From: CBDUVZ01 sp965370805
GTDB taxonomy: Bacteria; Hydrothermota; Tepidihabitantia; Tepidihabitantales; Tepidihabitantaceae
Direction: 5' to 3'
Assembly: GCA_965370805.1 (NCBI GenBank)
Contig: CBDUVZ010000063.1
Coordinates: 1-16,506, forward strand
Length of the DNA stretch: 16,506 bases
Of this stretch, positions 1 through 6,190 are shown piece by piece. Under the pieces are notes generated by a model that worked only from the letters and a program-made list of their open reading frames with translations, ran no database searches and had not been told where the DNA came from. Each line of letters begins with the position of its first letter. The first letter of the stretch is position 1. The translations under genes and the position numbers were made by a program.

Positions 1-78
1 CCGCCAAAACCCCCTCCCCCGCCCAGGATGTTGCCTACATTGTTCCCCAGAACCGCCGCTGCTCAGGACCGGTTTGAG

Positions 79-282
79 GTCGATTCCTGCTTGGTCGCGA
101 CATTCCCGATTACGTTCGGTAATCGCTCCCCTTACTTCGCCGCTCTTCTCTTCCCGATTCAGTCCGAACATCCGTTCGATTGGCTGTTCGGTGGACGCTT
201 CGAGTCTAACTTCGACTCAATCTCCGATACCCTCTTCGACCGGCTTTTCGATTCTAACTTCGATGCGTTCGCCGATGACAAC
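79..282. repeat. degenerate 12-bp tandem array, consensus TTCGAnnnnnnn
   Basis: A TTCGA-like pentamer recurs every 12 bp in one unbroken phase. The clear core has starts at 163, 175, 187, 199, 211, 223, 235, 247, 259 and 271 (TCCGA, TTCGA, TTCGG, TTCGA, TTCGA, TCCGA, TTCGA, TTCGA, TTCGA, GCCGA). Weaker in-phase copies reach left to 151, 115, 103, 91 and 79. Read on the plus strand the core gives a 4-residue period of the type F-D-x-x. All frames stay open because 12 is a multiple of 3, so open frames are no evidence of coding. No indel breaks the phase, although the seven bases between pentamers have diverged almost completely. Confidence 0.6.
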
Positions 283-299
283 TGACGAAAACCGACAAG

Positions 300-950
300 G
301 AACAACCACCTGTTTCTGCCCGCCCCTAGATTTCAGATTGCAGATTGGTGATTGCAGATTGCGGGAAGGAAGATTGCCGCGCTCCGCTCGCAATGACAGA
401 ACCCGAGAGACCCCTCCGCTTCGGTCGGGGTAACAGTTCCTGTCACTTGGCGGTCTTGGTGGCTACTGCAGTTCCGAGTGACGAGAGTCGAGTGACGAGT
501 TCGGATTCCCGGCCCTCATCTGTGTTCATCCGTGTCCATCTGTGGTTGCTTTGTCTCTGTTCACTCCGCGCTTGAGATTGCCACAATCGCTATGCTCCTT
601 CGCAATGACAACTCTCCTCTTTGTGTTCTTCGTGCCTTCGTGGTAAGACTCCGCTCCGCTCTAGTCATTGGAACTTGGTCATTGGACATTTCCTGCTCGG
701 CGGCCTTGGCGGTTGTCCTAATTCCGAATGCCGAATTGCGAATGCCGAATTCGGACCTCCGCTCTCATCTGTGTCTATCCGTGTCCATCTGTGGTTATTC
801 TCTCTTGGTGCTCTTGGTGCCTTGGTGTTCATCCTCTCCGCTCCGGCTCTCAACCTTGGCGGCCTTGGCGGTCTTCAGTTTGGTCATTGGGACTTGGTCA
901 TTGGTCATTTTCTGACTTGGCGGTTGACCTTTTCCTCCTCCTTTTGTGGT
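300..950. repeat. mosaic of short intergenic repeat words
   Basis: I see no gene here. The stretch is built of short words that recur elsewhere in the window. Three 10-bp units of the form yATCyGTGkn ending in GTGGTT lie at 517-547 and 766-796, with relatives at 10854-10882, 11381-11411 and 11882-11902. A 9-bp unit CTTGGCGGy lies near 454-468, 700-717, 853-880 and 916-923, and again at 10777-10806. Words around TTGGTCATTGG lie at 663-690 and 880-912, and again at 10726-10770. The words CTTGGTGCC (805-830), CTCCGCTCCG (649 and 837) and GCTCGCAATGACA (386) also occur. A CAGATTGCAGATTG-type word lies at 333-362. Reverse translations such as NHRWTRIDTD are familiar to me as spurious proteins in many environmental genomes. 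Confidence 0.7.
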
Positions 951-987
951 GAGATTCCTGGTCTGCTTTCGGGAATGAACTTGGCTA

Positions 988-1015
988 TTGACAAGCCGAT
1001 GTGGCGGCCTATTAT
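988..1015 (+). promoter_or_regulatory. sigma70-type promoter of the GIY-YIG-like gene
   Basis: TTGACA (988-993), a 16-bp spacer and TATTAT (1010-1015) give a near-consensus promoter. The start should lie near 1022, leaving a leader of about 90 nt before the GTG at 1114. That leader carries the hairpin at 1068-1092. Confidence 0.7.
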
Positions 1016-1067
1016 GGCTTGGGTGTGATGATGTCTGAAACGGGCTACAGCTTTACCATGTACCAGG

Positions 1068-1092
1068 AACGAGACCCTGCCGGGGTCTCGTT
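1068..1092 (+). promoter_or_regulatory. perfect 10-bp leader hairpin
   Basis: AACGAGACCC (1068-1077) and GGGTCTCGTT (1083-1092) pair perfectly around a 5-nt loop (TGCCG). The hairpin lies between the promoter at 988-1015 and the AAGGAGG ribosome site at 1103-1109. A T-rich but interrupted tail (TTGCGCTTTA) follows. It could be a leaky terminator (attenuator), an mRNA-stabilising 5' stem or a protein-binding hairpin; the sequence alone does not decide. Confidence 0.55.
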
Positions 1093-1113
1093 GCGCTTTA
1101 ACAAGGAGGCTTT

Positions 1114-1476
1114 GTGCGCGGGCCATTCAATCTCGGGCCTTTGCAGGTTGACTTTCGGGTGCCCAGCAGGCTACGCGGGGTGTTCTGTCTGGGCAAGAAC
1201 TCTCGACAGGTGGCTTTTGTCGGTCAGGCCGACTGGGACCTCAATACCGAAATCAAATCCCATTCTGAGGATTATTCCTTCTTCTGGTACGAACCAACGT
1301 TGACTCCCCGGGAACGCTACGTCGTTCACTGCCGCCACTACCACAAGCTCTTGAGCGAAACCGGACTGGCCAACCCTCATCCTCTTCCACCCGAACGGAT
1401 GGATGAGAAGTGCCCGATCTGCGGCAAATCCCGGAACCAACTGGAGACACCAGAACCTGCAGCAGCAGTCAGATAA
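1114..1476 (+). CDS. small GIY-YIG-like protein, probably degenerate active site
   Basis: This is a 120-aa protein starting at GTG, fixed by AAGGAGG at 1103-1109 and by an in-frame stop at 1099. Residues 20-75 resemble a GIY-YIG nuclease fold: RGVFCLG (21-27) stands for the GIY strand and VAFVGQAD (33-40) for the YIG strand. A helix follows with Glu67 at about the place of the metal-binding Glu, then CRHYHK (73-78). A short-range CPIC (100-103) near the C-terminus suggests half of a zinc site. I recall related uncharacterised bacterial proteins of the same layout (GVYLLG...YVGRSD...CxYYH...KCPVCG). Against active nuclease function, Tyr of YIG is Phe and the arginine usually found in the helix after YVG is missing (DLNTEIKSH). 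The coding call is firm because promoter, ribosome site and protein-like composition agree; the family call is moderate and the cellular role unknown. Confidence 0.7.
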   Translation: MRGPFNLGPLQVDFRVPSRLRGVFCLGKNSRQVAFVGQADWDLNTEIKSHSEDYSFFWYEPTLTPRERYVVHCRHYHKLLSETGLANPHPLPPERMDEKCPICGKSRNQLETPEPAAAVR

Positions 1477-1741
1477 GCGGCCAAAACTCCACTACGTACC
1501 GCAACTGACTGCCACTTCACACAACAGGCAGACTTGCAGTGCCGTGCCGCCTTTTGCCCGGGCACTGCCGCATAAAACAGCAGCCAGGTCGCCGCTCAGG
1601 ACCAGTCGACTCTCGGGCCAAAACAGCTAACATCTTCTGTTACATGGCATTAGGCAGATGCGAATCCCGGACGCGCTCTGGAACGCACATTGCATTTATC
1701 ACAACACAGACAGGGTTGAGTTGTTTTCGGGGGACTTACTG
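1477..1741 (+). other. 265-bp gene-free stretch, candidate 3' UTR or small RNA
   Basis: No convincing gene is seen on either strand. One hairpin stands out: GCAGTGCC (1536-1543) pairs with GGCACTGC (1561-1568) around a 17-nt loop. The stretch ends in the strong plus-strand terminator at 1742-1781, about 265 nt beyond the stop of the upstream gene. That is long for an ordinary 3' end, so either the gene has a long 3' UTR or a separate small RNA ends here. I found no clear promoter inside, which favours the UTR reading. Confidence 0.3.
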
Positions 1742-1781
1742 ACAGGGCCGCAGCTCATTCGAGTTGCGGCCCTGTAGTTTT
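1742..1781 (+). terminator. rho-independent terminator
   Basis: ACAGGGCCGCA (1742-1752) pairs with TGCGGCCCTGT (1765-1775). The stem continues through a G-T wobble and CTC/GAG to an ATTC tetraloop (1757-1760), and TAGTTTTT follows. On the minus strand no T-tract follows, so it acts on plus-strand transcripts: those from 988-1015, or a small RNA in between. Confidence 0.88.
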
Positions 1782-1830
1782 TCCTCAATCGAGAACTCCG
1801 GCTGCCACGGAACGAAATCCGGACCGGACG

Positions 1831-2043
1831 TCAACGCGGAATGTGCCGGTGTTGCTCCCGTTCGACCAGTATCGGTTGGAGTTGCCGGTAGTCCGGTCGT
1901 CTACCCAGAAGCCTGTCCAGTTCGTCAGGCCAGAACAGAATCCTCATCGGCAGCCGCTTCCAGTCGCAGCCAACGCTTCTTCGTTCGGCACGGGCTTTCT
2001 CCCGTATCTGTGTGGCGGAATCGTGGTGCTTCTTACCCCTCAT
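1831..2043 (-). CDS. 70-aa orphan protein of unknown function
   Basis: A basic 70-aa protein (starts MRGKKHHDSA, ends HRHIPR) that I do not recognise. It is very likely real: the ATG at 2043 is preceded by AAAGGGG with 6 nt spacing, and a near-consensus promoter lies at 2082-2109. An N-terminal stretch rich in Lys, Arg and His (QIREKARAERR, residues 12-22) leads to CDWKRLPMRILFWPDELDRL (26-45), which looks like a folded core with a Trp-Pro turn. A charged tail (LVEREQHRHIPR) ends the protein. There is no signal peptide, membrane helix or repeat. It stands alone and divergent from serA, about 160 bp away, so the two promoters are back to back. A small nucleic-acid-binding or antitoxin-like role would suit size and charge, but that is guesswork. 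Confidence 0.65.
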   Translation of the reverse strand: MRGKKHHDSATQIREKARAERRSVGCDWKRLPMRILFWPDELDRLLGRRPDYRQLQPILVEREQHRHIPR

Positions 2044-2081
2044 TGCATACCCCTTTCTTGTATCATCCCTCTTCTCCTCTA

Positions 2082-2109
2082 ATTATACTCGAATAGCCGG
2101 CCGGGTCAA
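2082..2109 (-). promoter_or_regulatory. near-consensus sigma70 promoter of the 70-aa gene
   Basis: Read on the minus strand: TTGACC (2109-2104), a 16-bp spacer, then a perfect TATAAT (2087-2082). The start would be near 2075, giving a leader of about 30 nt before the ATG at 2043. Confidence 0.8.
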
Positions 2110-2126
2110 ACCGAGCCTTGGGCACC

Positions 2127-2154
2127 TTGACTTTTGCGGGCGCTTGGATAATCT
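2127..2154 (+). promoter_or_regulatory. possible promoter of the serA operon
   Basis: TTGACT (2127-2132) stands 16 bp before TAATCT (2149-2154), or 14 bp before GATAAT. The -35 is good and the -10 imperfect. The leader to the serA ATG at 2203 would be about 40 nt. Its -35 lies only 17 bp from the -35 of the divergent 70-aa gene. Confidence 0.4.
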
Positions 2155-2202
2155 TCCGGCAATCGATTCGTACGGCTCATTGATTCCCGAAAGGAGTATT
2201 GC

Positions 2203-3105
2203 ATGAGAGTCATTATTACCGACCCACTCGCCCCGGAAGGCGTAGCAATCCTGAAGGCCGCCGGCCTGGACGTAGCCGAACAGCCGGGCATCGCGCCCGA
2301 CGAACTACTGAAAGTCATCCCGGAGTACGACGCCATCATCATCCGCAGCGCAACCAAAGTCACCCGCGCGGTCATCGAAGCCGGGACCAAACTGAAGGCC
2401 ATTGGCCGCGCCGGCGTCGGCCTGGACAATGTCGACCGCGTGGCCGCGAAGGAAAAGGGCATCGCGGTGCTGAATACCCCGGCCGCGACTTCGATTTCCG
2501 TGGCCGAACTGGCGCTCGGGTACATGCTGGCCGCGGCCCGGCACCTCGTGACCGCGACTGTGACCATGCGCGACGGAAAGTGGGCGAAGAAGCAGTTGAA
2601 GGGAACAGAACTGTACGGCAAGACCCTCGGCATCATCGGCTCGGGCCGGATCGGGACCGAACTGGCGAAGCGTGCCGAAGCGCTGGGCATGAAAGTGCTC
2701 ATCCTCGACCCGTACGTGAAGGAATGCCTGCACGGCGAACTCTGCACGCTTGAAGAACTGCTGCCGCAGGCCGACTACGTCTCGCTCCATCTCCCCCATA
2801 CCGATGAGACGCACCACATGATAAACGCCGAGACCTTCGATCAGATGAAGGACGGCGTCATCTTCGTCAACTGCGCGCGCGGCGGCATCGTTGACGAGTC
2901 CGCGCTCTTCGATGCGTGCAAATCGGGCAAAGTAGCGGTCGCCTGCGTCGACGTCTGGGAGACAGAACCGCTAGAGAACTACAAGCTGTTCTCGCTGCCC
3001 AATGTGCTCGGCTCGCCGCACATCGGTGCCCAGGCAAAGGAAGGCCAGCTCCGGGCCGGAACCGGTGTGGCTGAGAAGGTACGCGACGCCCTGCTCGGCA
3101 AGTAG
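2203..3105 (+). CDS. serA: D-3-phosphoglycerate dehydrogenase, short form
   Basis: A 300-aa NAD-dependent 2-hydroxyacid dehydrogenase. As SerA it would oxidise 3-phosphoglycerate to 3-phosphohydroxypyruvate, the first step of serine synthesis, in the cytosol. Residues 1-95 and 275-300 form the substrate-binding lobe. The Rossmann domain carries GSGRIG (146-151) and the NAD-selecting Asp169. The catalytic triad is Arg226 (in NCARGGIVDE), Glu253 (in DVWETEP) and His273 (in SPHIGAQ). The protein stops after this core: the C-terminal ACT domain of long SerA is absent, so allosteric serine inhibition by that route is not expected. AAAGGAG (2190-2196) sits 6 nt before the ATG. It is followed after 18 nt by a DUF1015 gene, an arrangement I know from other genomes and one that supports the SerA reading over a generic hydroxyacid dehydrogenase. 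Confidence 0.88.
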   Translation: MRVIITDPLAPEGVAILKAAGLDVAEQPGIAPDELLKVIPEYDAIIIRSATKVTRAVIEAGTKLKAIGRAGVGLDNVDRVAAKEKGIAVLNTPAATSISVAELALGYMLAAARHLVTATVTMRDGKWAKKQLKGTELYGKTLGIIGSGRIGTELAKRAEALGMKVLILDPYVKECLHGELCTLEELLPQADYVSLHLPHTDETHHMINAETFDQMKDGVIFVNCARGGIVDESALFDACKSGKVAVACVDVWETEPLENYKLFSLPNVLGSPHIGAQAKEGQLRAGTGVAEKVRDALLGK

Positions 3106-3123
3106 CCGGAAAGGAAACACTGC

Positions 3124-4404
3124 GTGGCCGACATCAAGCCATTCTGCGGAATCCGCTACAACCCGGCCCGGGTGCCCGAACTCAGCAAGGTCGTTACCCA
3201 GCCCTATGACAAAATAACCCCGGAGATAAAGCAGGACTACCTTGCCGGAAACGAGCACAGTTTCGTCCGGCTGATTCTCCCGGACGGTGAAGACCGCTAC
3301 CATCAGTCAAGCGTCCTGTGCGACCGGTGGCTTGACGAAGACGTGCTGCTGCGGGACGCGAAACCGGCCATCTACGTGTACCACGAGGAATTCACCGTAC
3401 TCGGCGAACACCGGGTGCGCAAGGGGTTCATTGCGGTCACCCGGGTGGACGAATTCCAGAAAGGCACGGTTCTGCCCCACGAGCGCACCCTGTCCAAAGC
3501 CAAAGCCGACCGGCTGGACCTGCTGCGCGCCACCCACAAGGACTACGAGCAGATATTCATGCTCTTTCCCGACCCGGAGCGGGAAGTGGACAAGCTGCTC
3601 GAGCCGACCGGAAACCCGGACATGACCGCGACCGACGAGTACGGCGTGGCCCACCGGGTCTGGGTTGTCACTGACCCCGAGAGAATCAGGGCGGTGCGGG
3701 AAAGAATGGCTGACAAGGTCCTGCTAATCGCCGACGGCCACCACCGGTACGAAACCGCGCTCAACCTGCGCCGGGAGACGGAGGAACAGAACCCGAACCT
3801 GCCCCCGGATGCCGCGCTTCGGTTCAAGTCCTGCGCATTCGTCAATGTCGCGGACCCGGGCCTGGTCGTGTTCCCCACCCACCGGCTGGTGAGGAATCTC
3901 CCGGACCTGGACTGGACCGGCATACCGACCAGAGCGGAGAAGCTGTTCCACGTCACTCCGATTCCCACCGGGGAAGCGGACGCCCACCTCAAGGAACACG
4001 CCGACAAGCACGTCTTTGTGCTCCATACCGGCAAAGAAAAGACCTGGCTCCTGCAACTAATCGACCCCGCCAGCGTCAGTAATCATGTGAACCCGGAACG
4101 AAGCGCCGACTACCGGGGCCTGGATGTCACGATTCTTCACTCGATAGTCCTCGAACACCTGATCGGCGTGAGCCCGAACGACATCGAAGACCACGTGAAA
4201 TACGAACGGGACTGGCAGAAAGCTATCGCCCGCGTGGACCAGGGTGAATTCCAGGCGGCCCTGCTCATGAACCCGACCAGAGTGGAGCAGGTCAGAACGC
4301 TCGCCGGGAAAGGCGAACGGATGCCCCAGAAGTCAACCGACTTCTACCCCAAACTGATTTCCGGGCTGGTTGTCTTCGACATCGGAAACACCGAAACGGT
4401 CTGA
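3124..4404 (+). CDS. DUF1015 family protein
   Basis: A 426-aa cytosolic protein of the DUF1015 family (Pfam PF06245). Family hallmarks are in order: IKPFCGIRYN (4-13), QPYDKI (26-31), VLPHERTL (116-123), the signature IADGHHRYETAL (202-213) and MPQKSTDFYPK (400-410), followed by the usual SGLVVF end. Length is typical, so it is complete. The start is GTG at 3124, behind AAAGGAAA (3110-3117) and 18 nt after the serA stop, so the two genes are surely co-transcribed. The family has no firmly established function that I can cite. The conserved His, Arg and Glu in GHHRYE look catalytic, and the steady link with serA suggests a role in serine or phosphoserine metabolism; that is inference from context. 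Confidence 0.88.
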   Translation: MADIKPFCGIRYNPARVPELSKVVTQPYDKITPEIKQDYLAGNEHSFVRLILPDGEDRYHQSSVLCDRWLDEDVLLRDAKPAIYVYHEEFTVLGEHRVRKGFIAVTRVDEFQKGTVLPHERTLSKAKADRLDLLRATHKDYEQIFMLFPDPEREVDKLLEPTGNPDMTATDEYGVAHRVWVVTDPERIRAVRERMADKVLLIADGHHRYETALNLRRETEEQNPNLPPDAALRFKSCAFVNVADPGLVVFPTHRLVRNLPDLDWTGIPTRAEKLFHVTPIPTGEADAHLKEHADKHVFVLHTGKEKTWLLQLIDPASVSNHVNPERSADYRGLDVTILHSIVLEHLIGVSPNDIEDHVKYERDWQKAIARVDQGEFQAALLMNPTRVEQVRTLAGKGERMPQKSTDFYPKLISGLVVFDIGNTETV

Positions 4405-4421
4405 CCATCAAAGGAGGAAGC

Positions 4422-5123
4422 ATGAAACGAACGGCTATCGTCATAGTCATGGCCGCGCTGCTGGTCAGCGTCGGCTGGGCCAAAAAGAGCAGGAAATCAA
4501 CGCCGAGCGGCGGATTCGGCTGGTTCGGTCCGACCGTCAGCTTCGTGGACTTCGACGGACTCAACTCCGAACTCGGCATGCTCGGCATCGGGGAACTCAA
4601 CTCCCTGCACTGGCAGTTCGGCGGCGGCGGCCACGGGCACATCGGCCGCATCGTCATCGGCGGCAGCGGCTGGGGCGGGTCCCAGAACGTATCATCCGAC
4701 AGCCAACTCGTCCGCGTCGACATCGGCGGCGGCCAGTTCGAAGCCGGCTACTCACTCCTGACGATGAAACACCTCATCGTCACGCCGCTGCTGGGAATCG
4801 GCGGCAATGGCTACTCGATCACGGTCGAGAACCAGAACTACCCGAACAACTTCCATGAGTTCATCGGAAACCCGGGACCGTCAAGCACAATCCAGTTCAG
4901 CAGCTTCAGCCTCGTACCGATGCTTGACATCCTGATCCCGGTCAAGTTCATCGGCCTCCAGCTCCGCGGCGGATACACCTATAACACCGGCACGCCCGAA
5001 TGGAAATTCGCCAGCGGCGGCATTCTGACCCAGGGTCCGGACGTCGCGGCCGGCAGCCCGTTCGCGTCGCTCAGCATCGCGTTCGGCAGCATGAGCGTCG
5101 GAAAACGCCGGTCGAGGAAGTAG
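4422..5123 (+). CDS. secreted glycine-rich, probably barrel-like protein
   Basis: A 233-aa protein with a clear signal peptide: Lys-Arg, then a hydrophobic stretch to about residue 19, with likely cleavage after GWA (18-20). The mature part is rich in Gly, Ser and alternating hydrophobic residues in short strands (for example LVRVDIGGGQFEAGYSLL and FIGLQLRGGYTYNTG), as in outer-membrane or beta-sandwich proteins. It ends in a basic KRRSRK rather than a terminal aromatic residue, so it is not a textbook barrel. The start is fixed by AAAGGAGG with 4 nt spacing before ATG at 4422, 17 nt after the DUF1015 stop. A strong terminator follows the stop by about 20 nt, so it is the last gene of the serA operon. 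I do not recognise the family. Its coupling to a serine-pathway operon is odd and may be only transcriptional. Confidence 0.75.
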   Translation: MKRTAIVIVMAALLVSVGWAKKSRKSTPSGGFGWFGPTVSFVDFDGLNSELGMLGIGELNSLHWQFGGGGHGHIGRIVIGGSGWGGSQNVSSDSQLVRVDIGGGQFEAGYSLLTMKHLIVTPLLGIGGNGYSITVENQNYPNNFHEFIGNPGPSSTIQFSSFSLVPMLDILIPVKFIGLQLRGGYTYNTGTPEWKFASGGILTQGPDVAAGSPFASLSIAFGSMSVGKRRSRK

Positions 5124-5142
5124 CCGGACCGATCCGGATTGC

Positions 5143-5172
5143 AGGAGCCCCGGTCCCGGGGCTCTTGCCTTT
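5143..5172 (+). terminator. rho-independent terminator of the serA operon
   Basis: GAGCCCCG (5145-5152) and CGGGGCTC (5157-5164) pair around GTCC, extended by A-T and G-T pairs outside, followed by TTGCCTTT. The T-rich tail is also the -35 region (TTGCCT) of the next gene, so terminator and promoter overlap. Confidence 0.75.
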
Positions 5173-5192
5173 CCGGATGATTCGGCTATAAC
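5165..5192 (+). promoter_or_regulatory. promoter of the TGS GTPase gene, apparently leaderless
   Basis: TTGCCT (5165-5170), a 16-bp spacer and TATAAC (5187-5192). The ATG at 5199 starts 6 nt after the -10 box, where transcription would begin, and there is no Shine-Dalgarno sequence. A leaderless mRNA is the simplest reading. Confidence 0.65.
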
Positions 5193-5198
5193 TAACGC

Positions 5199-6158
5199 AT
5201 GCCGGCGAACGTCTCACCCGAATACAAGAAGGCCGAGGAACAGTTCCGCGCCGCGAAGACCCCGGAAGAGAAACTCGTGGCCCTCGAGGAAATGCTGTCC
5301 ACCATTCCCAAGCACAAAGGCACGGAGAAGATGCAGGCCGACATCAAGACCCGCATCGCCAAGCTCCGCCGCCAGTTAACCACGAAGAAGGGTCCGAAAC
5401 GGCAGGACTGGTTCCACGTCGACAAGCAGGGCGCGGGCCAGATTGTCCTGTTCGGCGCTCCGAACTCGGGTAAGTCCGCTCTCGTCGCGCACCTCACCGG
5501 CCTGCACGCCCAGGTGGCCGCGTACCCGTTCACCACGACCCAACCCGCGGCCGGCATGATGGTATGGGGCGGTGTCCAGATCCAACTCGTCGATACGCCA
5601 CCGCTCGCACCCGACACCCCACCGTGGGTCTATCACATCCTGCGTACTTCGGACATGATGCTCTGGGTCATGGACCTGGCCGACGACGCGCTGCTGGAAG
5701 CCACCGAACAGATTGGAACTCTGCTGACGAAAGCCCGACTCTCAACAACGCCGTCTGACGAATTGCGCTACCGGAAGACAATCAGGGTAGGTGCGAAGCA
5801 CGACGCCCCTCAGGCTCCTGATCGCCTGACGATTCTCAGGGAAATGGTCGGCGACGTCGATATCCTGCCGGTCTCGGTCGAGACCGACGAAGGTATCGAG
5901 GAACTCCGGGAACGGCTGTTCCGAGCGCTCGCCATCATCCGCGTCTACACCAAGAAACCGGGCAAGCCCGCGGACATGAGCGACCCGGTCGTCGTGCCGG
6001 TCGACGCGACCCTGATGGACGCCGCGTGTCACCTGCACAAGGATTTCGCGGCAAAGCTCTCCTTCGCCCGGCTCTGGAATGAATCAGGCTACGACGGCCA
6101 GCGGGTCGACCGGACCCACGTCATGCAGGATCGGGACGTCGTCGAATTCCATGTTTGA
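5199..6158 (+). CDS. TGS-domain GTPase of the Obg/DRG type
   Basis: A 319-aa GTPase. A charged helical N-terminus (residues 1-65, with TIPKHKGTEK at 35-44) is followed by the G domain: P-loop GAPNSGKS (86-93), the switch-I YPFTTTQPAAG (109-119) typical of the Obg family, and DTPP (132-135) as G3. G4 is unusual: NKxD is replaced by GAKHD (198-202). SVE (226-228) stands as G5. A TGS domain fills 249-319 (VPVDATLMDAACHLHKDF). Obg/DRG relatives act on ribosomes or translation, so a cytosolic ribosome-linked role is likely, but no specific partner is shown. The N-terminal helices plus TGS resemble DRG proteins more than Obg or HflX. It has its own promoter and no ribosome site. It converges with the secreted peptidase gene, the two stops lying 32 bp apart. 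Confidence 0.85.
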   Translation: MPANVSPEYKKAEEQFRAAKTPEEKLVALEEMLSTIPKHKGTEKMQADIKTRIAKLRRQLTTKKGPKRQDWFHVDKQGAGQIVLFGAPNSGKSALVAHLTGLHAQVAAYPFTTTQPAAGMMVWGGVQIQLVDTPPLAPDTPPWVYHILRTSDMMLWVMDLADDALLEATEQIGTLLTKARLSTTPSDELRYRKTIRVGAKHDAPQAPDRLTILREMVGDVDILPVSVETDEGIEELRERLFRALAIIRVYTKKPGKPADMSDPVVVPVDATLMDAACHLHKDFAAKLSFARLWNESGYDGQRVDRTHVMQDRDVVEFHV

Positions 6159-6190
6159 GCCCCGGTAGCCCCGAAACGTCAGCGGCGACG

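Noticed and set aside
28..285. 85-aa plus-strand frame over the TTCGA array
   Set aside because: The F-D-x-x pattern is explained by the DNA period, and there is no ribosome site or promoter.
2199..2753. 184-aa plus-strand frame overlapping serA
   Set aside because: It is an Arg/His/Pro-rich shadow of serA in another frame.
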